64,000 nucleotides of DNA from Sinosporangium siamense (GTDB lineage: Bacteria > Actinomycetota > Actinomycetes > Streptosporangiales > Streptosporangiaceae), in the NCBI RefSeq assembly GCF_016863435.1, contig NZ_BOOW01000030.1, positions 186,001-250,000 of the forward strand. The letters are read 5' to 3'. Shown here in pieces: positions 1 to 8,184 of the stretch (positions are counted from its first letter, which is position 1; the number at the start of each line of letters is the position of its first letter). The notes beneath the pieces are model-generated. The model worked only from the letters and a program-made list of their open reading frames with translations. It was not told where the DNA came from and did no database searches. A program made the translations under genes and the position numbers.

Positions 1-407
1 CGCACCACACGGATGTGCCGCTCTGACGAGAGTGCACGCAGCGTCGCCTCCTGCGTGAGGTCGTCGGGACCGAGCATCCCGAACAGCAGCACCGGCTCGC
101 TGTGACCGACCACATGAGCCAATTCGGCGGTGGTGTACTTCGGATTCAATCCCACCCAGATGCCGCCGATGCTCGCCGTCGCAAGAAAGACCACGAAACA
201 TTCGGGCTGCGGGTGGCCGAGCAGCGCGACCCGGTCGCCACGCTTCACCCCCGCGGCCAGTAGCGCAGCCGCGCAGCGGTCGACGTCGTCGCGTAGACGC
301 TCGTATGTCCAGCGCCCGCGTTCCCCGGCCAGCGCCTCCCCGGCCGGCCGATGTGTGGCCCAATAGTCCACGTAATCGGTGATGCGCGGGAGAACAGGGA
401 TGCTCAT
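1..407 (-). CDS. AMP-dependent acyl-CoA synthetase, N-terminal part
   Basis: The ATG is at 407 and the gene runs off the left edge of the window, leaving about 135 residues. The visible part reads as the N-terminal domain of the ANL superfamily (acyl-CoA/acid-CoA ligases): it opens MSIPVLPRITDYVDYWA and continues through WTYERLRDDVDRCAAALLAAGVKRGDRVALLG and GLNPKYTTAELAHVV. The adenylation P-loop and catalytic lysine lie outside the window, so the acid substrate cannot be judged. Its start overlaps the stop of the upstream amidohydrolase in an ATGA, so it is the translationally coupled last visible gene of the ABC transporter - amidase - amidohydrolase operon. Its likely job is to activate a carboxylic acid released by those hydrolases; this is inference. 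Confidence 0.8.
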   Translation of the reverse strand, partial: MSIPVLPRITDYVDYWATHRPAGEALAGERGRWTYERLRDDVDRCAAALLAAGVKRGDRVALLGHPQPECFVVFLATASIGGIWVGLNPKYTTAELAHVVGHSEPVLLFGMLGPDDLTQEATLRALSSERHIRVV

Positions 408-1285
408 ACGGGCAGCGCCTCCTGACGTAGCGACAACAACCGAGCGGCGTTGTCGTGCAGCAGCGCGTCCAAGGTCTCCGCCCGCAGACCAAGGGCGTGC
501 CACTCCTCCAGTGCCCGCTTGTGCGGGAAAACCGGCCAGTCCGTGGCGAAGAGCACCTGGTCGCGGAGCAGGTTGTTCATGAAACGCAGCATCATCTCCC
601 AGCCTGAGCCCGGCACACCCAGATACTTGGGGGCTAGACCGCCGAAATCGATGAACACGTTGGGGTGGCGCCGCGCGACCGCGACGATCTCCGGAACCCA
701 CGGCCAGGCCGCATGGCAGGCGATGAGGGTGGCCTCAGGGAAGTCGCAGGCCACCTGGTCCAGCCGCACCGGGCGTTCGGCCTCGATGGGATGGCGCCGG
801 GAATAGTTGACGCCCGTGTGGACGGCGACGGCGAGGTCGAGCTCGGTGGCCTTGGCGTAGACCGGGTAGAGCGAGCGGTCGTCGATGGCATGGCCGAAGA
901 AGGACGGTTGTATGTTGATCCCCTTCAGGCCGAGGGCGGCGACCCGCTCGATCTGGCGCACCGCGCGCATCACCGAGAAGGGCTCCAAAGTGACCGTCCC
1001 GAAGCCGGAGAAGCGGTCGGGGTGGAGCCGGACCTGCTCGGCCACCTCTTCGTTGAGCGCGTCGGCGTAGTCGCCGTGCTCGTACTCGGCGTGGAGCACG
1101 GCGTGGCCGATCCCGGCCTCGTCCATCTCAGCCAGGAGCTCGGCCACGTCCTTGTGCCAGCCGTTGCCGATGTCAAGCACTGCTTCGTACTGGGTGTAAA
1201 CCTCGCCTCCGGCGGACAGCGGGGGACGGACGGCGCTGGGCACCCGCACACGGAAATCGATGATCGTCATAGGTGCCGAATTCAT
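404..1285 (-). CDS. Amidohydrolase-related (TIM-barrel) hydrolase or decarboxylase
   Basis: About 293 residues of the amidohydrolase_2 (PF04909-like) family, which contains metal-dependent hydrolases and decarboxylases. Visible family signs are the N-terminal IIDFRVRV strand, the KGINIQPSFFG segment, VAVHTGVN with its histidine, LIACHAAWPWVPE with a second histidine, and the C-terminal LFATDWPVFPHK with the aspartate expected at the end of strand 8. The frame extends to 1318, where an ATG overlaps the amidase stop. I prefer ATG 1285 because AGAGGAA lies about six bases before it. Downstream, its stop overlaps the acyl-CoA ligase start. Context suggests it processes a product of the neighbouring amidase; the substrate is unknown. 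Confidence 0.75.
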   Translation of the reverse strand: MNSAPMTIIDFRVRVPSAVRPPLSAGGEVYTQYEAVLDIGNGWHKDVAELLAEMDEAGIGHAVLHAEYEHGDYADALNEEVAEQVRLHPDRFSGFGTVTLEPFSVMRAVRQIERVAALGLKGINIQPSFFGHAIDDRSLYPVYAKATELDLAVAVHTGVNYSRRHPIEAERPVRLDQVACDFPEATLIACHAAWPWVPEIVAVARRHPNVFIDFGGLAPKYLGVPGSGWEMMLRFMNNLLRDQVLFATDWPVFPHKRALEEWHALGLRAETLDALLHDNAARLLSLRQEALPV

Positions 1286-1314
1286 GGAACGTTCCTCTGA
1301 GTCGGAAGAGTAGG

Positions 1315-2748
1315 TCATAGCGGTAGGCCCGCCGGTGTGCGGTGCCGCCAGGGATAGGCGCGCTCAAGCTGCCCCGCCAAGGCCAGGACGGTGCCGTCCT
1401 GCCACCTGCCTCCGATGAGCTGAACACCCAAAGGCAGGGCGCCCGGCTGCGGAACCAGCGGCACAGAGATCGCGGGCAGGCCCAGCATGTTGCCGAGGGC
1501 GGTGAGCGAGGCGGTCTGCAAGGCGCGGCGCAACGGCACCCAAGGGTCTGTCTCCTGCCCTTCCCACAGCGATCCCACGCGGGGCGCGAGGACGGGGTTC
1601 GTCGGGGTGAGCAGGACGTCAACAGAGTCCCACGCCTTGTACATCTCAGCCGACCGGAGCTGCAGCTCCAAGATGGTGGTCACGTAGGTCAAGGAATCGG
1701 TCTCGCGGGCGGCCTGGCGAAGCGTGCGGTTGAGCGGCTCCACCGCCGACTCGTCGACCACCGCGCAGTCGGCCGAGCCGGTGGAGTAGAAGATGTCGAA
1801 CCGGGGCGCGAACCAGTCGGGGTCGAGTCCGGGGATGTCCTGCTCCACCACCTCGTGGCCGAGATCGGCAATCATGTCGGCCGCGCGGCGGAGCGTATCC
1901 CGCGCCGCCGGGTCCACCTCCACGTGAAACGCGGGCTGGAGGTTCAGCCCGATGCGCAGCCGCCCCGGGTCACGCAGCGCCCGCTCCTGGAATGGCGTCT
2001 CGGGACGGGGAGGCGCATACCACGTGGGCCGGGGAGCGGCGGCGAACACGTCCAGGATGGCCGCGGTGTCAAGCACGGTCCGGGTGAGCACGCCCTCGGT
2101 GGCAAAGCCCTCCATGTAGTGAGCGTCTGCGGGGACCAGCCCTCGGCTCGGCTTCATTCCGACCAGCCCGCAGTAGCTCGCGGGCTCCCGGATGGAGCCG
2201 GCGCCGTCGGAGGCATGCCCCACCGGCACCAGGCCCGCGGCCACGGCGGCGGCCGAGCCGCCGCTGGAGCCCCCCGGGCTGTAGGCCAGGTCCCAGGGGT
2301 TGCGGGTGGCACCGTGGCGGTCGGACTCGGTGACCGAGACCGTGCCGAATTCCGGGGAGGTCGTCGCGCCGACGAAGACGAAGCCCGCCTCGCGCAAGGC
2401 CCGCACCGCCAGGGCATCGCTCTTCATGACCTCGTGGCCGACGCCATTGGACGCGCTGCACAACGGCCACCCGCGTACCGGATGGAGATCTTTGATCGCG
2501 ATGGGGACGCCGTGGAACGGGGGCAGCGTACCGCCCTGCCGCACCTGGGCGTCGGCGGCATCCGCGGCCTGCCTCGCCTCGTCGGGCGTGACATGGCAGA
2601 ACGCGTTCAATGCCGGATCGATCTTCTCGATCCGCGCGAGGTAGCCTTCCACGATCTCTCGGGAGCCGACCTTCCCGGCGCGGATGTGCTCGGCGAGTTC
2701 GGAGGCGGTGGGCCAGCCTTCACGGCCTGTGCCGACGGGGTCGGTCAT
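1315..2748 (-). CDS. Amidase, amidase-signature family
   Basis: A 477-residue amidase-signature enzyme that hydrolyses a carboxamide to acid and ammonia or amine. The Ser-cisSer-Lys triad is recognisable: the lysine in [13 protein letters not shown], the glycine/serine-rich core [16 protein letters not shown], and the nucleophile region [15 protein letters not shown]. Length is typical for a non-GatA amidase, and no GatB or GatC lies nearby, so a catabolic role is more likely than tRNA amidation. The start ATG overlaps the stop of the upstream ABC ATPase in an ATGA, with AAGGAG just before it. Its place directly behind an oligopeptide-type importer suggests that it cuts the imported compound or a derivative. 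Confidence 0.88.
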   Translation of the reverse strand: MTDPVGTGREGWPTASELAEHIRAGKVGSREIVEGYLARIEKIDPALNAFCHVTPDEARQAADAADAQVRQGGTLPPFHGVPIAIKDLHPVRGWPLCSASNGVGHEVMKSDALAVRALREAGFVFVGATTSPEFGTVSVTESDRHGATRNPWDLAYSPGGSSGGSAAAVAAGLVPVGHASDGAGSIREPASYCGLVGMKPSRGLVPADAHYMEGFATEGVLTRTVLDTAAILDVFAAAPRPTWYAPPRPETPFQERALRDPGRLRIGLNLQPAFHVEVDPAARDTLRRAADMIADLGHEVVEQDIPGLDPDWFAPRFDIFYSTGSADCAVVDESAVEPLNRTLRQAARETDSLTYVTTILELQLRSAEMYKAWDSVDVLLTPTNPVLAPRVGSLWEGQETDPWVPLRRALQTASLTALGNMLGLPAISVPLVPQPGALPLGVQLIGGRWQDGTVLALAGQLERAYPWRHRTPAGLPL

Positions 2749-3548
2749 TGTGTCTCCTTGCGGGTCGCGCGGCGAGCGGGACGCCAGCCGGGGCCTGGGA
2801 CGCTTGTGCGCAGCAGTCGGGTGTAGGGGTGCCGGGGATTGTCGAGCACCTGTGCGGTGGGCCCGCGTTCGACAATCGAGCCCCCTCGCATAACGACGAT
2901 CTCGTCGGCGACCTGGCGGACAACGGCGAGGTCGTGGCTGATGAACAAGTAGGCGACACCGGTGCGTTCGCGTACGCCGGCCAGCACGTTGAGCACCTGG
3001 GCCTGGATGGACACGTCGAGAGCCGCGACGGACTCGTCGAGTATGAGGATCTGCGGCTCGGCGGCGAGTGCCCTGGCGATGGCGACCCGCTGACGCTGCC
3101 CGCCGGACAATTCCGACGGCAAAACGTTCATCTGCCGTTCGTCGAGTCCCACCAGATCGGCGAGTTCGGCCACTCTGCGGCGGCGGCCGGCCGCGTCGAG
3201 ACGGGTGTGCAGGCGGAGAATCTCATCCACGGCGGTGGCCGGACTCTGCCGCGGGTCGAGGCTCGAATACGGGTCCTGGAAGACGATCTGGATCTCTCCG
3301 CCCCGTCTGCGACGCTCTCTGACCGAGCGGGGCGGGTGGGAGCGGTCATGGCCGCAGGCGGTGATACGTCCCGCCGTAGGCCGCTCGAGGCCGACGATCA
3401 TGCGGGCCACGGTGGTCTTGCCCGATCCCGATTCGCCGACGACGGCCAGGGCCGCGCCGGGGCGCAGGGAAAAGCTCACGTCGGCCACGGCGACCGCGCC
3501 TTTGAAGGTCTTGTGCAGCCCCTCTACCTCCAAGATCGCCTCAGTCAT
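2745..3548 (-). CDS. Oligopeptide-type ABC transporter ATPase (DppF-like)
   Basis: About 267 residues. It has Walker [14 protein letters not shown], the signature [16 protein letters not shown], Walker [15 protein letters not shown] and the H-loop in [13 protein letters not shown]. The C-terminal [17 protein letters not shown] belongs to the oligopeptide/dipeptide ATPase family. The frame remains open to 3671, but the residues before ATG 3548 are non-homologous, so I start at [10 protein letters not shown]. It overlaps the preceding ATPase by 8 bp and the following amidase by 4 bp. Compared with its partner it lacks the long cysteine-containing C-terminal extension. It would pair with the other ATPase to energise the two permeases. 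Confidence 0.9.
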   Translation of the reverse strand: MTEAILEVEGLHKTFKGAVAVADVSFSLRPGAALAVVGESGSGKTTVARMIVGLERPTAGRITACGHDRSHPPRSVRERRRRGGEIQIVFQDPYSSLDPRQSPATAVDEILRLHTRLDAAGRRRRVAELADLVGLDERQMNVLPSELSGGQRQRVAIARALAAEPQILILDESVAALDVSIQAQVLNVLAGVRERTGVAYLFISHDLAVVRQVADEIVVMRGGSIVERGPTAQVLDNPRHPYTRLLRTSVPGPGWRPARRATRKETQ

Positions 3549-4518
3549 GGGAGACCGCCTGGAGTTCTTCGACGCGGACGCAGGCCACTTGACCGTCCAG
3601 CAGAGTGCGCAGCTCGGGGCGCTGCTCGCGGCAGCTCTCCCGCACGTGCGCGCAGCGGGTGTTGAACGCACAACCGTCGGGCGCCTCGAACGCCGACAGT
3701 GGGCGACCTGGAATGGTCGTCAGACGATCGACTTTCCGTTCGATGGACGGACGGGCGGTGGCGAGCGCAGCCGTGTAAGGATGCAGCGGGCGCTCAAGCA
3801 GCGACGCCGACGCCCGCACCTCCATGACCCTCCCTGCGTACATAACCGCGGTGCGGTCGCAGATCGCCGCGGCCAGCTCCAGGTCGTGGGTGATGAACAG
3901 CATGGCCAGCCCGCGTTCGCGGCGCAGCTCGTCCATGACCGCCATCACCTCGGCCTGAGTGGTAACGTCGAGCGCCGTCGTGGGCTCGTCGGCCAGCAGC
4001 AGCCGGGGCTCCGCGAGCAGCGCCGAGGCGATCATGACGCGCTGCAGCAGTCCACCCGACAGCTCGTGGGGATATTGGCGTAACCTCCGGCGCGCCTCCG
4101 ACACGCCTACCTCGTCGAGGACGTCCGCCGCGCGGTCCTCGGCCGCCGCCCGGCTCATCCGGCGGTGGATGCGCAGCGCCTCGGTGAGGAAATCGCCCAC
4201 GCTGCGCACCGGATTGATGTGAGCACGCGGATCCTGGAAGATCACCGGCATCTCGGCGCGCATTTTGCGAAGCGCCGCCCCTCGCAACGTGCCGAGGTCC
4301 ACACCTCGGACCCTGATGTTGCCTTCCATCCGCGCTCCGGGCGGGAGCAGCCTGATGATCGATCGGACAGTCATGGACTTACCGGAACCCGACTCCCCCA
4401 CCAGCCCGACTGCCTCGCCTTCGGCGATCGACATCGACACATCGCTGAGCACCGGTTTGGGCCGGTCCTCGCCCGCGAGTGTCACCGTCAGGTGATCGAT
4501 GTCAAGAATGCCGCTCAT
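3541..4518 (-). CDS. Oligopeptide-type ABC transporter ATPase (DppD-like)
   Basis: About 325 residues. It carries Walker [17 protein letters not shown], signature [16 protein letters not shown] (an unusual LL where QR-type residues are common), Walker [14 protein letters not shown] and the H-loop [11 protein letters not shown]. The C-terminal oligopeptide module reads [15 protein letters not shown] followed by [15 protein letters not shown], the cysteine cluster that can bind an iron-sulfur centre in this family. I chose ATG 4518 over an upstream frame extension because AGGAGG precedes it with good spacing and the preceding permease stop overlaps it as ATGA. It forms the ATPase pair with the next gene. 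Confidence 0.9.
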   Translation of the reverse strand: MSGILDIDHLTVTLAGEDRPKPVLSDVSMSIAEGEAVGLVGESGSGKSMTVRSIIRLLPPGARMEGNIRVRGVDLGTLRGAALRKMRAEMPVIFQDPRAHINPVRSVGDFLTEALRIHRRMSRAAAEDRAADVLDEVGVSEARRRLRQYPHELSGGLLQRVMIASALLAEPRLLLADEPTTALDVTTQAEVMAVMDELRRERGLAMLFITHDLELAAAICDRTAVMYAGRVMEVRASASLLERPLHPYTAALATARPSIERKVDRLTTIPGRPLSAFEAPDGCAFNTRCAHVRESCREQRPELRTLLDGQVACVRVEELQAVSHD

Positions 4519-5405
4519 GCCGTACCTCCTCGCCGGAAGAGCCGCCACGGGCGGTGGACTCGGCGGCCGTCGGACAACCGCTCCCCCAGCACGTTGAAGG
4601 CCACGACCAGCAGCACGATGCAGCCGCCCGCCAGCAGTGACTCGGCGGGATAACCTTGCAACACGCCTGACTGTCCGCTCGCCACCATCACGCCCCAGTC
4701 GGCGTCGGGCGGCTGCACACCGAGCCCGAAGAACGACACGATCGCCAGATCCACCATCGCGTAGCCGAAGAACAGCGTCGCCTGGGCGGCGAGCAACGGC
4801 AGGAGGTTCGGCACAAGGTGCCGCAGGCAGATCGTGAAAGCTCCCAGTCCCTGCACCTCCAAAGCCTGTATGTAAGGTTTATGGCGCTCAGCGACGGCCG
4901 CGCTCCGCACCAACCGTGCGATGTAGGGGATGTAGGCCACGGCGAGTGCGAACACCGCCGATGTAAGCCCCGGGCCGAAAACCGCGGCGACGAGCATCGC
5001 GAGCAGAACGCCGGGGAAGGAGAACATCACCTCCAGTACGGAGGACACCATTGAGTCCAGCCAGCCACCGCGCCACGCCGCGACGACCGCGATGGCCGTG
5101 CCCGCCGTCATGCCCAGCGCCACCACCCAGAGCGGCCCCAGCAGAGAGGTCCGCGCCCCTGTCAGCAGGCGGGCGAGCAAGTCACGGCCCTGGCTGTCGT
5201 ATCCGAGAGGGTGCCCGGGAGTGGGCGGACCGTAGGCGTGCGCGAAGTCGCTGGCGTTGGGGTCGGCCGACGCCAGCTCCGGGCCGATCGCCGCGAGCAC
5301 AACCGCCACGGCGATCACCGTCGCGGCTGTCACGCCGAGCGGGCCGAGACCGCCGCGTCCCGCCCGTGCGCCTGCGCGGGCCCGGACCACCGAGGTCGCG
5401 GTCAT
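4515..5405 (-). CDS. Oligopeptide-type ABC transporter permease (DppC-like)
   Basis: A 296-residue inner-membrane permease. It has an N-terminal helix (LGVTAATVIAVAVVLAAIGPELAS), then the DppC-type sequence TPGHPLGYDSQGRDLLARLLTGARTSL, several further hydrophobic segments, and the EAA-loop region RLVRSAAVAERHKPYIQALEVQGLGAF that docks onto the ATPase. The start ATG overlaps the stop of the other permease (ATGA), and its own stop overlaps the next ATPase, so the importer genes are translationally coupled throughout. Confidence 0.88.
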   Translation of the reverse strand: MTATSVVRARAGARAGRGGLGPLGVTAATVIAVAVVLAAIGPELASADPNASDFAHAYGPPTPGHPLGYDSQGRDLLARLLTGARTSLLGPLWVVALGMTAGTAIAVVAAWRGGWLDSMVSSVLEVMFSFPGVLLAMLVAAVFGPGLTSAVFALAVAYIPYIARLVRSAAVAERHKPYIQALEVQGLGAFTICLRHLVPNLLPLLAAQATLFFGYAMVDLAIVSFFGLGVQPPDADWGVMVASGQSGVLQGYPAESLLAGGCIVLLVVAFNVLGERLSDGRRVHRPWRLFRRGGTA

Positions 5406-6346
5406 GACCGCCTCCCCAGCTGGAACCTCGGGTCGAGCATCGTCGCCCCTACGTCGACCAAGGTGTTGACCAGCACGAAAGCCGTCACGAGGACGAGCGA
5501 GATGCCCTGTACCACGGCGAAGTCCTTCGATAGCGCGGCACTCACGAGGTAGGCCCCCAATCCGTTGAGACCGAAGGCCCGCTCCACCACGGCAGACAAC
5601 GCGATCATGGATGCCACCGTCATACCGGCCAGCGTGCTGATCGGGATGGCCGCGTTACGCAAAGCGTGGCGGCGCACGACGGTCGCGTACGGGATGCCGC
5701 GGCTGACTGCCGTCTGCACGTGCTCAAGGTGCAACTGCCGGCGCACCGACGTCCGGGTGACCCGGGCGACGGTGGCGGCGGCGGCCGCGGCGAGGGCGAA
5801 GGCCGGCAGTGTGAGGTGCCGGATGCCGTCCCAGAACCCCGATCCTCCGCCGAGAGCTGGAAACCACCCCAGGCCGACCGCGAAGATCCCGATGAGGGCG
5901 ATCGCCGCGACGAACGGCGGGACTGCGACGACGACCGCCGTCGCGATCACCACCAGCGAGTCGACGAGTCCCGGCCGAAGAGCCGCCAGGAGACCGAACG
6001 CCACACCGACCACCAGAACGATCACTGTCGCGTAGATGATCAAAGCGATCGTCGTCCCAGCGCGCGACGCGATCAGATCCGACACATCCTGCCGCAAGGT
6101 GATCGACAACCCTAGATCGCCCTGCACCGCATTGCCCAGCCACATCGCATATCTGATGAAGAAGGGCTCGTCCAGGTTGTAGCGTTCCACCAGCACCTGA
6201 ATGCTCTCGGGCGGCAACGACCGGCCCCCCGCGAGCGTCGCCAGCGGATTGCCCGGGGCTATCGAAAGCCCGGTGAACACCACAAAGCTGGATACCAGCA
6301 GTGTCACCATCAGCATGATCGCCCGCCGGATGAGATACGCGGTCAT
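5402..6346 (-). CDS. Oligopeptide-type ABC transporter permease (DppB-like)
   Basis: About 314 residues. The N-terminus LIRRAIMLMVTLLVSSFVVFTGLSIAPGNPL is the typical first helix of DppB/OppB proteins, followed by LVERYNLDEPFFIRYAMWLGNAVQGDLGLS. The EAA-type loop is RVTRTSVRRQLHLEHVQTAVSRGIPYATVVRRHALRNAAIP, split by the family's usual spacing. The frame could begin at TTG 6358, overlapping the stop of the binding-protein gene. ATG 6346 lies 4 bases after that stop and is preferred, although neither has a strong ribosome-binding site. It works with the DppC-like partner. Confidence 0.87.
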   Translation of the reverse strand: MTAYLIRRAIMLMVTLLVSSFVVFTGLSIAPGNPLATLAGGRSLPPESIQVLVERYNLDEPFFIRYAMWLGNAVQGDLGLSITLRQDVSDLIASRAGTTIALIIYATVIVLVVGVAFGLLAALRPGLVDSLVVIATAVVVAVPPFVAAIALIGIFAVGLGWFPALGGGSGFWDGIRHLTLPAFALAAAAAATVARVTRTSVRRQLHLEHVQTAVSRGIPYATVVRRHALRNAAIPISTLAGMTVASMIALSAVVERAFGLNGLGAYLVSAALSKDFAVVQGISLVLVTAFVLVNTLVDVGATMLDPRFQLGRRS

Positions 6347-6350
6347 GCGG

Positions 6351-8006
6351 CTAGCCAACCGCTCCGAGCCGGTCGGCCCACGGCGCGAACAGATGCTGGG
6401 AGGACACTGTGGCCCCGGTGAGCTTGGAGCTGAGCACCAGCACCGTGTCCGGCGCGACGACCGGAATCCACGGCAGGTCCTCGGTCAAAGTCTGCTGCGC
6501 CTGGATCGTGTGCTGTGCCTGCTGCCGCTGGTCGTCGGTGCCGCGGGAGCGTTCGAGCAGGTCGGCCACCTTCGGATTGCGGTAGCTTCCGTAGTCCTGC
6601 GGGCCGCCGGGAATGGAGAGGGTTGCGTAAAGCGCACCGGGGTCGGCCCAGTTGGGATAGTTGGTGGTGAAGAAGCCGTCCACGTCCGCGCGCGCCTTCG
6701 GATCCAGGAAGAACCCGCTGTAGGCGTCGGCGGAGACGGCCTTCAGTTCGGCCTTGAGCCCGATCTTCTCGGCCGCCGTCTTGAAGAGGTTGGCCTCGGT
6801 GACGAGCTTGTTGAGCTCGTTGCTCATGCCGAACCTCACGGTCTTGCCCGTCGCGCCGGCCTCCTGCACCAGCTTGCGCGCGGCCTCCAAGTCGACTTTC
6901 GGAGCAGGCAGGGCGTCCCAGGCGGACTTGAAGGCATCCTTTTCATAGCCCCACGCGCCGGGGGCGCCAAGAGCGCGGGCAGGCTGAGCGGTGCCCTTGT
7001 AGAGAGTCTGGATATAGGCCTCGCGGTCTACGGCCAGCGACAGCGCACGCCGCACTCGCGCGTCGGACAACACGCCCTTGTCCATGTCGGCGACGATCAA
7101 GGCGTCGATGAGGTACGACGGCCCCCGGTAGACCTTCACCGCCTGACTGGCCCGGACCTGATCCATCGTGGACAGCGGCAGTTCGAGGTAGGCCCCGTCC
7201 ACCTCCCCGGTCAGCAGTGCCGCGGTCAGCGTCGCCTCGTCGGGGATGCCCTTGAAGTCGATTTGCCGCACCAGCGGGACCACGTCGCGGTTCCAGTAGC
7301 CGTCGTTGCGCACCACGGACAGCACGTCACCGGTCCGCCACTGGCCGAGCTTGTAAGAGCCGGTGCACATGGCGCCGCCCTTGACCGTGCCGTAGTCCTT
7401 GCCCTTCGCCTCGACATAGCGCTTGGACACCACCATGCCCGGCATGTAGGAGAAGACGTTGCGCAACCAGTAATCGGGCTGCTTGAGCTTCACGGTGACC
7501 TGCAGCGGGCCGGTGACCTCGACCGAGGCCACCCTGCTGAGCATGGGCACCCAGTAGCCGCCGGCCTTCGGATCACGATTGCGTTCGATGCTGAAGGCGA
7601 CGTCCTCCGCTGTCATGGGAGATCCGTCCCAGAAGGTGACGCCCTCGCGCAGTGTCAGGACAGCGGTTTTCGCATCCGTGTAGTCCAGCTTTGTCGCCAG
7701 CCCGGGCTCCACAGACCCGTCAGGGCCCTGCCGGAACAGAGCCTCACACATGAGGCTGGTGACAGTGATCTCGGGATAGTCCCCCGTGGTGATCGGGTCG
7801 ATAGAGGTGGTGCCGCGATAAAGCGCCCAGGTGATGCGATCGACCTTCCCTGCTCCGGGAGGAGTGGTCGTGACTAGTTCCTGCTGGGGTGCGCTATTTG
7901 GCAGCGCGGTGCCCGGTGAATTGTCGGTGTCTCGATAACAGCCCGAGGTGAGGAATATGAGTGCGGCCGCTGTGGTAGCGAAAGCCCTTTTTCGCACGCC
8001 TTGCAT
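6351..8006 (-). CDS. ABC transporter substrate-binding lipoprotein, family 5
   Basis: About 551 residues from ATG 8006. An N-terminal basic and hydrophobic signal ends in the lipobox LTSGC, so it is a membrane-anchored lipoprotein. The mature part matches family 5 binding proteins: ALYRGTTSIDPITTGDYPEITV, LREGVTFWDGSPMTAEDVAFSIERNRD and VRRALSLAVDREAYIQTLY are hallmarks. A further in-frame ATG at 8039 and an open extension to 8093 exist. I prefer 8006 because it gives a normal-length lipoprotein signal and GGCGGG lies before it. It is the first gene of the importer operon, with an inverted repeat at 8140 upstream. The ligand may be a peptide, opine-like or amine compound. Confidence 0.88.
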   Translation of the reverse strand: MQGVRKRAFATTAAALIFLTSGCYRDTDNSPGTALPNSAPQQELVTTTPPGAGKVDRITWALYRGTTSIDPITTGDYPEITVTSLMCEALFRQGPDGSVEPGLATKLDYTDAKTAVLTLREGVTFWDGSPMTAEDVAFSIERNRDPKAGGYWVPMLSRVASVEVTGPLQVTVKLKQPDYWLRNVFSYMPGMVVSKRYVEAKGKDYGTVKGGAMCTGSYKLGQWRTGDVLSVVRNDGYWNRDVVPLVRQIDFKGIPDEATLTAALLTGEVDGAYLELPLSTMDQVRASQAVKVYRGPSYLIDALIVADMDKGVLSDARVRRALSLAVDREAYIQTLYKGTAQPARALGAPGAWGYEKDAFKSAWDALPAPKVDLEAARKLVQEAGATGKTVRFGMSNELNKLVTEANLFKTAAEKIGLKAELKAVSADAYSGFFLDPKARADVDGFFTTNYPNWADPGALYATLSIPGGPQDYGSYRNPKVADLLERSRGTDDQRQQAQHTIQAQQTLTEDLPWIPVVAPDTVLVLSSKLTGATVSSQHLFAPWADRLGAVG

Positions 8007-8139
8007 CTTGTACCCGCCATGTGTGCCAGGAGCCGTCATGGACCCCTGGTGGAGAAAGGTGATGGTGGAGATGAGTACTGGGGAGGTGAGCACCCGTGGG
8101 GATGAGAGCTGGTGGGATGAGTACTGTGGCGATAAGTAG

Positions 8140-8155
8140 TCGAACGCTCGCTCAA
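8140..8155. promoter_or_regulatory. Inverted repeat, candidate TetR operator 1
   Basis: TCGAACGCTCGCTCAA is an imperfect palindrome of the form TYGARCG-NN-CGYTCRA. It lies about 130 bases before the importer operon and about 30 bases behind the stop of the fusion gene. The identical 16-mer occurs at 11098, and a variant lies at 13031, each upstream of a gene in this cluster. The TetR gene at 11164-11907 is the obvious candidate binder. Confidence 0.65.
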
Positions 8156-8184
8156 ATATACGCCCGCGTCAAGGCGTATTCACA

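Noticed and set aside
6201-7877. Long plus-strand frame opposite the substrate-binding protein
   Set aside because: No homology and no ribosome-binding site; the minus strand encodes a clear family 5 binding lipoprotein.
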